In this document: piece after piece, positions 42,504 through 50,692 of the stretch
Position numbering within the stretch: position 1 is the stretch's first letter
Layout: each line of letters begins with the position of its first letter
The notes under the pieces: generated by a model
Told to the model about the DNA's origin: nothing
Seen by the model: the letters and a program-made list of their open reading frames with translations, nothing else
Database searches by the model: none
Position numbers and translations under genes: made by a program
Origin: Micromonospora solifontis
GTDB taxonomy: Bacteria > Actinomycetota > Actinomycetes > Mycobacteriales > Micromonosporaceae
Assembly: GCF_003725545.1 (NCBI RefSeq)
Contig: NZ_RJLN01000012.1
Span: 1-64,000 of the forward strand
DNA length: 64,000 bases
Reading direction: 5' to 3'

Positions 42504-43415
42504 ATGGACGGCGGCGGACTGTCCGGCGCGGAGCGCCGGGTGTGGGCGGCCTTACCGGCGGGCACCCGCGCCGCGCTGGCCGGCCTGCCTGCGGCGGACC
42601 TGCGCACGCTGCTGCTGACGGTGGCCCGGGACCGCGCCGCGACCGTCCAGCCGGCGGACGTGCTGCGGCGCTGGCGCGAGGACCGTTTCGTCCGTCCGTC
42701 CGACGTCGACCCCCGCGCGCTGGCCCGGGTGGAGGCGCGGCTGTGGGAGCTGCTGCCCGCCGACGTGGCGGGCGTGGAGCTGTCCCCCGTCGCCCCGCTC
42801 GGCACGTGTACCGCGGTCGCGCCGGTCAGCCAGCACCGGATCGTCACCACGATGCGCGGCACCGAGGTGGTGAGCGACCCGACGAACACCCTGGCCGTCG
42901 AGGCGGCGGTGCGCCGGCGGCGCGGCGACGAGGTGCACCTGGCCGCCGTGCACCGGGTGCTGCGGGCGCAGGACTTCGGGCCGGGCACGTCGGCGCACTT
43001 CCGCCTCTTCACGCTGGTCTCCAGCGCCCGGGACGCCGGGTCGGGACGGACCGAGGCACGCCTGCTCGTCCGGCACCTGGCCTGGTGGCACCGGGTGCTC
43101 GCCGACCTGGCGGCGTCGGCCTGGCCCCGGCTGCACGTCACGGTCCTCGACCGGGTCGTGGGTGAACGGCTCGCGGACACGGTCCGGCCGGCCCTCACCG
43201 CCGAGGGGATCACGGTGCACGACGAGCCGGAGCGGCAACGCGGGCGCGGCTACTACACGGGGGCGGCAGTGCGCCTCACCCTTCACGCCGGCAGCCTGGA
43301 GATCGGCGACGGCGGCGGCACCGACTGGACGGCCCGGCTGCTGGGTGACGCGAAGGAACGCTGCCTGGTCTCCTGTCTGGCGACCGAACGCCTGGTCACC
43401 GGGGTGAACGGATGA
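42504..43415 (+). CDS. Orphan protein of unknown function with a TTA codon
   Basis: A 303-residue soluble protein. Recognisable stretches are VELSPVAPLGTCTAVAPVSQ and IVTTMRGTEVVSDPTNTLAVEA, then LRAQDFGPGTSAHFRLFTLVSSARD. They recall a class II aminoacyl-tRNA-synthetase-like fold, but I cannot confirm any catalytic motif. Codon 17 (42552-42554) is TTA, the rare leucine codon read by the bldA tRNA in actinomycetes, so translation may be growth-phase dependent. An upstream in-frame ATG at 42492 would add four residues. No family is recognised with confidence. Confidence 0.65.
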   Translation: MDGGGLSGAERRVWAALPAGTRAALAGLPAADLRTLLLTVARDRAATVQPADVLRRWREDRFVRPSDVDPRALARVEARLWELLPADVAGVELSPVAPLGTCTAVAPVSQHRIVTTMRGTEVVSDPTNTLAVEAAVRRRRGDEVHLAAVHRVLRAQDFGPGTSAHFRLFTLVSSARDAGSGRTEARLLVRHLAWWHRVLADLAASAWPRLHVTVLDRVVGERLADTVRPALTAEGITVHDEPERQRGRGYYTGAAVRLTLHAGSLEIGDGGGTDWTARLLGDAKERCLVSCLATERLVTGVNG

Positions 43416-43455
43416 GCCTCCACGCCGCCGCGCGACGGGGTGCTCGATCCGGGAA

Positions 43456-43488
43456 GTAGTGGCCTCCTCATCCGGCGGAGGCCACTAC
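43456..43488. repeat. AGTGGC hairpin family, copy B
   Basis: A 12-bp perfect stem GTAGTGGCCTCC at 43456-43467 and 43477-43488 with a nine-base loop. Outer arms GCTCGATC at 43442-43449 and GATCGAGC at 43495-43502 extend the symmetry. It lies between two plus-strand genes. Confidence 0.75.
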
Positions 43489-43573
43489 CGCCACGATCGA
43501 GCGTGATCTTCGCCGCCGACCGGGTCCGCTGCGCCACGGGTGCCGAGCGGCGTTCCGGGCGTACCCTGCACCG

Positions 43574-44173
43574 GTGGTCCTCACCCTGCCGCCCGGCGAC
43601 TTCCGCGCGTACCTGTTCGACTGCGACGGCACCATCGTCGACTCGATGCCCCTGCACCACCGCGCCTGGTGCGCGGTGCTGGACGAGTGGGGCTGCGAGT
43701 TCCCCGAGGAGCTGTTCTACGCCTGGGGCGGGCGGCCCGTCGCCGACATCGTCGCCGACCTCAACGAACGCCAGGGGCTGGCCATGCCCGTGGAACTGGT
43801 GATGCGCCGCCAGGAGGAGCACTACCAGCGCGGGCTGCCCGAGGTGACCGCCGTGCCGGAGGTGCTCGCGCACATCGAGGACGCCCACGGTCGGCTGCCG
43901 TTCGCGGTCGTCTCCGGCGGCAGCCGCGAATCGGTCACCGTCTCGCTCAGCGCGCTCGGCCTGCTCGACCGGTTCGAGACGCTGGTCTGCGCCGGGGACT
44001 ACACCCGGCCCAAGCCCGACCCGGAGGGCTACCTGCTCGCCGCCCGGCGCCTCGGCGTCGCCCCGGCCGACTGCCTCGTCTTCGAGGACACCGACCTCGG
44101 CGTGCAGGCGGCGACGGCGGCGGGCATGGCGGCGGTACGCGTACCGCAACCCTGGCAGCGGGCCGAAGTGTGA
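43574..44173 (+). CDS. HAD hydrolase (beta-phosphoglucomutase-like)
   Basis: A 199-residue HAD subfamily IA protein. Motif I is LFDCDGTIVDSMPLHHRAW, motif II VVSGGSRESV, the Lys of motif III is in RPKPDPEGYL and motif IV is FEDTDLGVQAA. The LHHRAW capping sequence resembles beta-phosphoglucomutase or fructose-1-phosphatase-type enzymes (YqaB-like). GTG start (VLTLPPGDFRAYLFD). TACCCT at 43562-43567 is six bases upstream, suggesting a leaderless transcript. A role in sugar phosphate metabolism is likely, but the substrate is unknown. Confidence 0.87.
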   Translation: MVLTLPPGDFRAYLFDCDGTIVDSMPLHHRAWCAVLDEWGCEFPEELFYAWGGRPVADIVADLNERQGLAMPVELVMRRQEEHYQRGLPEVTAVPEVLAHIEDAHGRLPFAVVSGGSRESVTVSLSALGLLDRFETLVCAGDYTRPKPDPEGYLLAARRLGVAPADCLVFEDTDLGVQAATAAGMAAVRVPQPWQRAEV

Positions 44174-44230
44174 CGGGGGTCGCCGCCATCGGGTGACCCG
44201 CCCGGCCCGCGCCTGCCTAGGGTCGGTGGC

Positions 44231-45529
44231 ATGGCCGTCGACGGGGACGCCGCGACCCGGCGCGGGTGGCGCCGGCTGCTCGACGCGTCGCCGATCCCGC
44301 CGCCCGGCCGGCTGCGCACCCTGTCGCTGGCCACCCTGGCCAACACGGTCGGCTCCGGGCTCTGGCTGGCCGGCGCGGCGCTCTACCTGACCCGGGACGT
44401 CGGCCTCTCCCCCGCCTCGGTCGGCGCGGGGCTCACCGTCGCCGGGCTGGTCGGGCTCACCGCGAGCGTGCCGCTCGGCGCGCTGGCCGACCGGCGGGAC
44501 CCGCGTACGCTGCGCGCCGCCCTTCAGGTGGGCCAGGCGGCCGTGGCGGCGGCGTACCTGCTGGTCGGCTCGTTCCCGGTGTTCCTCGCGGTGGCGGTGC
44601 TGGACGCGCTGCTCACCTCCGGCAACCTGGCGGTCCGCGCCGCGCTGGTCGCCGCCGTGGCGGGCCCGCGGGGCCGGGTGCACGCCTTCGCCACGCTGCG
44701 GGCGGTGGCCAACCTGGGCATCGCGGTCGGCGCGGCGCTGGCCGGGATCGCGCTGGCCGTGGACACCCACCTCGCGTACCAGGTGCTGGTGGTCGGGAAC
44801 GCCGCCACCTACCTGCTCTCGGCGGCGCTGCTGCTGCGGCTGCCGGCCGGTCCGCCGGCGCGGCGCGACCCGGCCGCCCGGCCACGACGGGCGGGCGCGC
44901 TGCGCGACGGACGCTTCCTCGCGGTCAGCGGGGCGTCCGCGGTGCTGACCCTGCACCTGACGACCCTCACCCTCGTGGTGCCGCTGTGGACGGTGACCCG
45001 GGCCGGCGCGCCGCCGCCGGTGGTCTCGGCGGTGCTGCTGACCAACACGGTGCTCACCGTGCTGCTGGCGGTACGGCTCAGCCGGGGCGCGGACACCGCC
45101 GCCCCGGCCGCCCGGAAGCTGCGCCGGGCCGGTCTGGTGCTGGCGGCGGCGACCCCGCTCTACGCGGTCACCGCCGGCCTGCCCACCGTCGCGGCGGTCA
45201 CGCTGCTGCTGCTCGCCACGGCGGTCTGGACACTCGGCGACCTGTGGCACGGCGCCGCCGCGGCGGGCCTCGCCTACGACCTGGCCCCACCGGCGGCGCT
45301 CGGCGCGTACCAGGGGGCGGACGGCCTGCTCGCCGGCCTGGCCCGCGCGGTCGGACCGGCGCTGCTCACCCTGCTGGTGCTGGACGGCGGGGTGCCCGGC
45401 TGGCTGGTGCTCGGCGCGCTGTTCGCGGTGGTCGGCCTGGCCGCCCCGGCGCTGACCCGGTGGGCGCTGGCCAACCGCTCGGTCGACGAGCCGGCGGTGG
45501 CCGGCGACCGGCCGGCCGCCGCCGTGTAG
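44231..45529 (+). CDS. MFS transporter
   Basis: A 432-residue major facilitator with about twelve membrane segments. The N-terminal segment reads LATLANTVGSGLWLAGAALYL, and the signature loop between helices 2 and 3 is GALADRRDPRTLR. It resembles drug-efflux-type MFS proteins. TAGGGT at 44218-44223 lies seven bases before the ATG, another leaderless-looking start. The substrate is unknown. It is followed 12 bases later by the broken GNAT gene. Confidence 0.85.
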   Translation: MAVDGDAATRRGWRRLLDASPIPPPGRLRTLSLATLANTVGSGLWLAGAALYLTRDVGLSPASVGAGLTVAGLVGLTASVPLGALADRRDPRTLRAALQVGQAAVAAAYLLVGSFPVFLAVAVLDALLTSGNLAVRAALVAAVAGPRGRVHAFATLRAVANLGIAVGAALAGIALAVDTHLAYQVLVVGNAATYLLSAALLLRLPAGPPARRDPAARPRRAGALRDGRFLAVSGASAVLTLHLTTLTLVVPLWTVTRAGAPPPVVSAVLLTNTVLTVLLAVRLSRGADTAAPAARKLRRAGLVLAAATPLYAVTAGLPTVAAVTLLLLATAVWTLGDLWHGAAAAGLAYDLAPPAALGAYQGADGLLAGLARAVGPALLTLLVLDGGVPGWLVLGALFAVVGLAAPALTRWALANRSVDEPAVAGDRPAAAV

Positions 45530-45541
45530 CAGCATGACGGC

Positions 45542-45906
45542 ATGACCGACCAGCAGACCCTCACCATCCGCCGGGGCGGCCCGGACGACGCCGGCACCGT
45601 GTTGCGGCTGCTCGACAGCGCCACCGCCTGGCTGGTGGCGCGGGGCCGGAGCTGTACGTGAACCTGCTGGTCACCGACCGGGCGTACGCCGGCCGCGGGA
45701 TCGGCGCGCGGCTGCTGGCGTACGCGGCGGAGCTGGCCCGGGAGCGCGGCGTGGGGCTGCTGCGGGTGGACTGCTACCGCGGCGACGACCGGGCGCTGGT
45801 CCGCTTCTACGAGGGCTGCGGCTTCACCGCCACCGACCCGTTCACCGTCGAGCGGCCCGGGCGGGAGCCGTGGCCCGGCCAGGTCCTCGCCCGGCGGCTC
45901 ATCTGA
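45542..45906 (+). pseudogene. GNAT acetyltransferase gene broken by an internal deletion and frameshift
   Basis: The ATG at 45542 encodes about 39 residues (MTDQQTLTIRRGGPDDAGTVLRLLDSATAWLVARGRSCT), then a TGA. In the next frame, from about 45647, PELYVNLLVTDRAYAGRGIGARLLAYAAELA carries on the acetyl-CoA-binding half to 45906. Intact relatives carry about 50 more residues between the N-terminal helix and the PELYVNLL strand, so DNA was lost here and the frame shifted. The acetyl-CoA motif survives but the start does not. I treat it as a pseudogene; a sequencing or assembly error is possible. Confidence 0.8.
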
Positions 45907-45910
45907 CCGG

Positions 45911-46168
45911 TCAGCCGATCTCCTCGTCGACGAAGCACCAGCGCCAGGACTCCCCCGGCTGGATCGACCGCATCACCGCGTGCCCGGTGTTCTCGAAGTG
46001 CTTGCTGGCGTGCTGGTACGGCGACGAGTCGCAGCAGCCGACGTGCCCGCAGGTCAGGCACGAGCGCAGGTGCACCCAGTCGTCGTTGCCGACGGCGACG
46101 CAGTCCGGGCACTCGGTCGTGGTCACCGGCGTGACGTCGCCGGCCTCGGCCAGGTGCTGGCAGCTCAT
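45911..46168 (-). CDS. UBP-type zinc finger protein
   Basis: An 85-residue protein with the Cys/His pattern of a ZnF-UBP domain. CPDCVAV, CLTCGHVGCCDSSPYQHASKHFENTGHAVMRS and WRWCFVDEE hold the ligands, including the GHVGCC and H-x3-H segments. In eukaryotes this domain binds ubiquitin C termini; in actinomycetes its partner is unknown. Its ATG overlaps the stop of the Na+/H+ antiporter gene by four bases (ATGA), so the two are translationally coupled. A role in antiporter regulation is an inference from this linkage. Confidence 0.9.
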   Translation of the reverse strand: MSCQHLAEAGDVTPVTTTECPDCVAVGNDDWVHLRSCLTCGHVGCCDSSPYQHASKHFENTGHAVMRSIQPGESWRWCFVDEEIG

Positions 46169-47745
46169 CCCTTGTCCTCCTGTCGCAGCAACGACTCCTC
46201 CAGGTCCAGGTCACGATAGGCGCGGACCAGCACCTCCTCCGGGATCCGCCCGGAGTCGCGGGCGGCCCGGAAGACCTCCCGCTCGGCGTCGATCATCTCC
46301 CGCCGCAGCCGACCGTACGCCTGGGAGGGGGTTTCCCGCTCGGCGCCACCGAGCCGTTCCCAGGCCAGGTTGGTGCGGCTCTGCACCAGGCCGCGCAGCC
46401 GCTCGACGACCGCGTCCGGCGCCCCCTCGGCCAGCTCCTCCAGGCGTTCCCGGGCCGCCCGGCTGGCCTGCTGCTGCACGGCGGCGGCGGAGAGCGCGTC
46501 CTGCACCGGGTCGTCCGGGGGCAGCTTGAGCGCGCGGGCCACCGCCGGCAGGGTGGCGCCCTGCGCGACGAGGGTCACCACGATCACCGCGAACGCCAGC
46601 CAGATGAACAGTTGCCGCGGGTACGCCCGGCCGTCGGCGAGGGTGAGCGGCAGGGCGAGCGCGGCGGCCAGGGTGACCACGCCGCGCATCCCGGCCCAGC
46701 CGATGACGAGCGGCGCCCGCACCGACGGCGCCGGGTCCCGCTGGCGGACGCGCGGCACCAGCCGGGCCAGGTAGGTGGCCGGGAAGAGCCAGACGAACCG
46801 GGTCAGCACGACGGCGGCCAGCACCGCGACGGTGATCCCGACCAGCCGGCCGAGCGGCTCGTCCAGGTCGCGGAGGACCTCGCGCAGTTGCAACCCGACC
46901 AGCAGGAAGACCAGCCCTTCCAGGAGGAACTGGATCAGCTTCCAGAAGGCGCTGGTCTGGAGCCGGGAGGCGGCGGACATCAGCAGCGGCTGCTTGTGGC
47001 CGATGCCCAGCCCGGTCACCACCACCGCGACCACCCCGGAGGCGTGGATCTCCTCGGCGGCGAACACCACCGCGAACGGCACGATCAGCGACAGCGCGTT
47101 GTCCAGCACCGCGTCGGTGGTCCGCTTGTGCAGGTAGCCGAAGACGACCACGCCGAGCAGGCCGACGAGGATGCCGCCGCCGGCGGCGACCACCACCTCG
47201 CGGGCCACGTCGCCGAACCCGACGTGCCCGCCGGTCGCGGTGGCCGCGGCGATCGCCACCCGCAGCAGCACCAGCGCGGTGGCGTCGTTGACCAGGCTCT
47301 CGCCCTCCAGGATGGTCACGATCCGCCGGGGCAGGCCGACCTTGCGGGCCACCGCGGTGGCGGCGACCGCGTCGGGCGGCGCCACCACCGCGCCCAGGGC
47401 CAGGCAGATCGCGTACGGCACGCCGGGCAGGAGCAGGTACAGCACGGTGCCGACCACGAACGCGGTGAAGATCACCAGCCCGACGGCGAGCAGCAGGATC
47501 GGCCGCAGGTTCAGCCGGAACGCCGGCACCGACGTCTTCAGGGCCGCCACGTAGAGCAGCGGGGGCAGGATGCCCACCAGCACCAGGTTCGGGTCCAGCC
47601 GCACGTGCGGGACGAACGGCAGGAAGGACAGGCCGAGGCCGAGCACCACCAGCAGGATCGGGGCGAGCAGGCCGAGCCGGCGGGCCAGGGCCGCGCCGAA
47701 CGTGGCGATCGCGAGAAAGACCACGACCTCGAACAGAGCTTCCAT
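46165..47745 (-). CDS. Na+/H+ antiporter (CPA1 family)
   Basis: A 526-residue transporter. About twelve membrane segments occupy residues 1-410, with the CPA1 core motifs LGAVVAPPDAVAATAVARKVG and LEGESLVNDATALVLLR. A hydrophilic tail of about 110 residues follows, with LERLEEL-like helices (SRAARERLEELAEGAPDAVVERLRGL) that could be regulatory. It exchanges Na+ for H+ across the plasma membrane and helps pH and salt homeostasis. It is followed in an overlapping arrangement by the UBP zinc finger. It differs from the antiporter at 21543, which has PTDP in place of PPDA. Confidence 0.92.
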   Translation of the reverse strand: MEALFEVVVFLAIATFGAALARRLGLLAPILLVVLGLGLSFLPFVPHVRLDPNLVLVGILPPLLYVAALKTSVPAFRLNLRPILLLAVGLVIFTAFVVGTVLYLLLPGVPYAICLALGAVVAPPDAVAATAVARKVGLPRRIVTILEGESLVNDATALVLLRVAIAAATATGGHVGFGDVAREVVVAAGGGILVGLLGVVVFGYLHKRTTDAVLDNALSLIVPFAVVFAAEEIHASGVVAVVVTGLGIGHKQPLLMSAASRLQTSAFWKLIQFLLEGLVFLLVGLQLREVLRDLDEPLGRLVGITVAVLAAVVLTRFVWLFPATYLARLVPRVRQRDPAPSVRAPLVIGWAGMRGVVTLAAALALPLTLADGRAYPRQLFIWLAFAVIVVTLVAQGATLPAVARALKLPPDDPVQDALSAAAVQQQASRAARERLEELAEGAPDAVVERLRGLVQSRTNLAWERLGGAERETPSQAYGRLRREMIDAEREVFRAARDSGRIPEEVLVRAYRDLDLEESLLRQEDKG

Positions 47746-47782
47746 GGGGTACGAGCCTAAGCGGCTCGCGTTTCCGGCGTGA

Positions 47783-48748
47783 TCACCCCGCGCTGCGCAG
47801 CTTCGGCAGCACCTCCGCGCCGAACGTGTCGATGAAGGCCCGCTGCTCCTGCCCGACGTGGTGCAGCGCGATCTGGTCGAAGCCCAGCCCGACGTACTCC
47901 TCCAGCCAGCCGACGTGCCGGCCCGGATCGGCGGAGATGTTCACCACGGAGGCCACCTTCGCCATCGGCACGTCCGCGCTGACCCCGTCGAAGTGGTCGG
48001 TCAGCTCCAGGTCCCAGCACACCGGCGGGGCGAAGACGTTGCTGCGCCACTGGTCGTACGCGATCGCCTCGGCCTCGGCCTGCTCGGGCGCCCAACTGAC
48101 GTGCACCTGCAGGTGCAGCGGCCCGCGACCGCCGGCGTCCCGGTACGCGTCGATCATCCGGCGCAGGTGCTCGACCGGCGCGTTGACGGTGATCAGCCCG
48201 TCGGCCCACTCGGCGCACCAGCGCGCGGTGGCCTCGCTGACCGCCGCCCCGATGAGGGCGGGCGGCTGCTCGGGCCGGGTCCAGAGCTTCGCCCGGTCCA
48301 CGGTGACCAGGCCGTCGTGGCTGACCTCCTCCCCGGCGAGGAGCGCCCGGATCACGTCGACGCACTCCCGCAGCCGGGCGGCGCGGACGTCCTTGCGGGG
48401 CCAGGGCTCCCCGGTGATGTGCTCGTTGCTGGCCTCGCCGGTGCCCAGGGCGGCCCAGAACCGGCCCGGGTACATGGCGGCGAGGGTGCCGATGGCCTGC
48501 GCGACGATCGCCGGGTGGTACCGCTGACCGGGCGCGTTGACCACGCCGAACGGCAGGTTGGTGGCCTGGAGCGCGGCACCCAGCCAGGACCAGGCGAACC
48601 CGGAGTGGCCCTGCCGGGCGCTCCACGGCGAGAAGTGGTCGGAGGACGTCGCGGCGCCGAAACCGGCGCGTTCGGCGTGCACGACCGCCTCCAGCAGCCG
48701 GGCCGGATGGATCTGCTCGTGGGAGGCGTGGAAGCCGAACACCGTCAT
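47783..48748 (-). CDS. F420-dependent LLM-class oxidoreductase
   Basis: A 321-residue luciferase-like protein. The N-terminal FGFHASHEQIHPARLLEAVVHAERAGFGAATSSDHFSPW is typical of F420-dependent LLM enzymes. RFWAALGTGEASNEHITGEPWP is the family's cofactor-binding loop region. Such enzymes use coenzyme F420 rather than FMN for hydride transfer to diverse substrates. The ATG at 48748 is preceded by AGGAGG. The substrate is unknown. It lies downstream of the tandem repeat at 48784 and close to the antiporter gene. Confidence 0.88.
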   Translation of the reverse strand: MTVFGFHASHEQIHPARLLEAVVHAERAGFGAATSSDHFSPWSARQGHSGFAWSWLGAALQATNLPFGVVNAPGQRYHPAIVAQAIGTLAAMYPGRFWAALGTGEASNEHITGEPWPRKDVRAARLRECVDVIRALLAGEEVSHDGLVTVDRAKLWTRPEQPPALIGAAVSEATARWCAEWADGLITVNAPVEHLRRMIDAYRDAGGRGPLHLQVHVSWAPEQAEAEAIAYDQWRSNVFAPPVCWDLELTDHFDGVSADVPMAKVASVVNISADPGRHVGWLEEYVGLGFDQIALHHVGQEQRAFIDTFGAEVLPKLRSAG

Positions 48749-48783
48749 GGGCGCACCTCCTACCCAAGCCGGTGGAAATGTAA

Positions 48784-48836
48784 GCAGGGGCCCCCTCTTA
48801 ACGCCTCCGGTAGAGCAGGGGGCCCCTGTTAACGCC
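48784..48836. repeat. Tandem repeat of 31-base period (GCAGGGGCCCC...TTAACGCC)
   Basis: Two 22-base units at 48784-48805 and 48815-48836 differ at two positions and repeat at a 31-base period. Both contain a GGGGCCCC-like palindrome and end TTAACGCC. The second unit abuts the stop of the aldehyde dehydrogenase gene. From memory, similar GTTAACAGGGGCCCC-type repeats are frequent in Micromonospora genomes. Confidence 0.75.
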
Positions 48837-48838
48837 CG

Positions 48839-50251
48839 CTACTCGGCGTGCGCGCCGGCGCCGGCGCCGGCCTGACCCTCGCCGATCCAGACGGTCTTGG
48901 TGTTGCAGAACTCCCGCATGCCGACGGCGGACAGCTCGCGGCCGTAGCCGGAGTTCTTCACCCCGCCGAACGGCAGGTCCGGATAGGACGTGGTCATGCC
49001 GTTGATGAAGACGTTGCCGGCGTCCAGGTCGGTGGCGAAGCGCTCCTGCTCGGCCGGGTCGGTGGTCCAGGCGTTCGAGCCGAGGCCGAAGCTGGTGCCG
49101 TTGGCGACCTCGATCGCCTCCTCGTAGGAGGACACCCGGTAGAGGCCGGCGACCGGGCCGAAGACCTCCTCGGCCCACATCCGCATGCCGGGTCGCAGGT
49201 CGGTGACCACGGTCGGCGGGTAGTACCAGCCGTCGCCGGTGGGCTTCTCGCCGCCGCAGAGGATCGTGGCACCGTTGTCGACGGCGTCCTGCACCTGCTC
49301 GTGCACCTCGTCCCGGCCCCGATCGGTGGCCAGCGGGCCGACGTCGGTGTTCTCGTCCATCGGGTCGCCCACCCGCAGCGCCGACATCCGGGCGGCGAAC
49401 TTCTCGGCGAAGGCGTCGAAGACGTCGGTGTGCACGATGAACCGCTTGGCGGCGATGCAGGACTGCCCATTGTTCTGGCAGCGGGCGGTGGTGGCCACTT
49501 CGGCGGCCTGGTCCAGGTCGGCCGAGGGCATCACCACGAACGGGTCGCTGCCGCCGAGTTCCAGCACGGTCTTCTTCAGTTCCCGCCCGGCGCTCTGCGC
49601 GATGGAACGGCCGGCGCCCTCGCTGCCGGTCAGGGTGGCGGCCCGGACCCGGGGGTCGGCGAGGATCCGGTCGACCGCGTCCGAGCCGACCAGCAGGGTG
49701 CTGAACGCGCCCTCGGGGAAGCCCGCGCGGCGGAACAGGTCCTCCAGGTAGAGGGCGGTCTGCGGCACGTTGGAGGCGTGCTTGAGCAGGCCGACGTTGC
49801 CGGCCATCAGGGCCGGCGCGGCGAACCGCATGACCTGCCAGAGGGGGAAGTTCCACGGCATCACCGCGAGCACCGGGCCGAGCGGCTGGTAGCGGACGAA
49901 GGCCCGCTTCGCGCTGACGGCGGCGGCGTCGGCGGGCTCGTCGGCGAGCATCCGTTCGGCGTTGGCGGCGTAGAAGCGGCAGGCGGTGGCGCACTTGGTC
50001 ACCTCGGCCTTCGCCGCCGCGTACGTCTTGCCCATCTCGGTGGTCATCAGCCGGGCGGTCTCGTCCCGCTCGGCCTCCAGCAGGTCGGCGGCGGCGGTGA
50101 GCCACTGTCCGCGCTGGGCGACGGTGGTGCCGCGCAACTGCCCGAAGGCCAGGTCGGCCCGCTCGATGGCGGCGTCCACCTGCTCGTCCGACATCGGGTC
50201 GTACGTCTTGAGCACCTGTCCGGTGGCGGGATTGATGGTGGCGATGGGCAT
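48839..50251 (-). CDS. gabD: NAD(P)-dependent succinate-semialdehyde dehydrogenase
   Basis: A 470-residue aldehyde dehydrogenase. The oxyanion Asn is in AVMPWNFPLWQ near residue 135, the general base Glu in LELGGSDPFVV near residue 230, and the nucleophilic Cys in NNGQSCIAAKRFIV near residue 265. The start is PIATINPATGQVLKTYDPM. It is of the GabD type and oxidises succinate semialdehyde to succinate. It is downstream of a small membrane protein gene on the same strand. The substrate name follows family similarity only. Confidence 0.87.
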   Translation of the reverse strand: MPIATINPATGQVLKTYDPMSDEQVDAAIERADLAFGQLRGTTVAQRGQWLTAAADLLEAERDETARLMTTEMGKTYAAAKAEVTKCATACRFYAANAERMLADEPADAAAVSAKRAFVRYQPLGPVLAVMPWNFPLWQVMRFAAPALMAGNVGLLKHASNVPQTALYLEDLFRRAGFPEGAFSTLLVGSDAVDRILADPRVRAATLTGSEGAGRSIAQSAGRELKKTVLELGGSDPFVVMPSADLDQAAEVATTARCQNNGQSCIAAKRFIVHTDVFDAFAEKFAARMSALRVGDPMDENTDVGPLATDRGRDEVHEQVQDAVDNGATILCGGEKPTGDGWYYPPTVVTDLRPGMRMWAEEVFGPVAGLYRVSSYEEAIEVANGTSFGLGSNAWTTDPAEQERFATDLDAGNVFINGMTTSYPDLPFGGVKNSGYGRELSAVGMREFCNTKTVWIGEGQAGAGAGAHAE

Positions 50252-50263
50252 CTCGTACTCCTG

Positions 50264-50518
50264 TCACTCGAACAGTGAGTGCCGCACGCCCGGCTCCTCC
50301 CGATGGCGCGCGGCGCGGCGGCGCTGGATGACGACCAGGTCGACCACGGCCACCACGGCGAGGACCGCGCAGACGACACCGAGCCAGGCGATCCCGGCCC
50401 AGAAGGCCAGCACCGCGAAGACGGTCATGGTGACCAGGCCGAAGGTGGCGAGCACGAGCCGCAGGTTCAGCGCGCTGTACGCGGCGTTGACCCGGCGGCG
50501 GGGCTGTGATCGGGTCAT
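50264..50518 (-). CDS. Small two-helix membrane protein (DUF6343-like)
   Basis: An 84-residue protein. A basic N terminus is followed by two hydrophobic helices, LRLVLATFGLVTMTVFAVLAFWA and LGVVCAVLAVVAVVDLVVI, and an Arg-rich tail. It resembles small actinobacterial DUF6343 membrane proteins, though I am not certain. A SigB-like motif (GTTA-N15-GGGTAG) lies ten bases before the start, so this may be a stress-induced small gene. It is separated by 12 bases from gabD and may be in its operon. Confidence 0.65.
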   Translation of the reverse strand: MTRSQPRRRVNAAYSALNLRLVLATFGLVTMTVFAVLAFWAGIAWLGVVCAVLAVVAVVDLVVIQRRRAARHREEPGVRHSLFE

Positions 50519-50527
50519 TCCTTCCGG

Positions 50528-50552
50528 CTACCCCCGCTCGGGCGGGCCTAAC
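50528..50552 (-). promoter_or_regulatory. Candidate SigB-type promoter of the 50264 gene
   Basis: Minus strand GTTA, 15 bases, GGGTAG, ending nine bases before the ATG at 50518. Confidence 0.4.
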
Positions 50553-50692
50553 CGGCTGCCGCCCGCCCGCACCGGGCCGCCGGTGATCCGGGACACGGAC
50601 CGGGTACTCGCCGGATGCGGCCGGCGCACCGTTGCGTTGGATCCGGTCTGCCACGACCGGACCGATCCCGGCGACGGCGGAGAGGATGAGGC

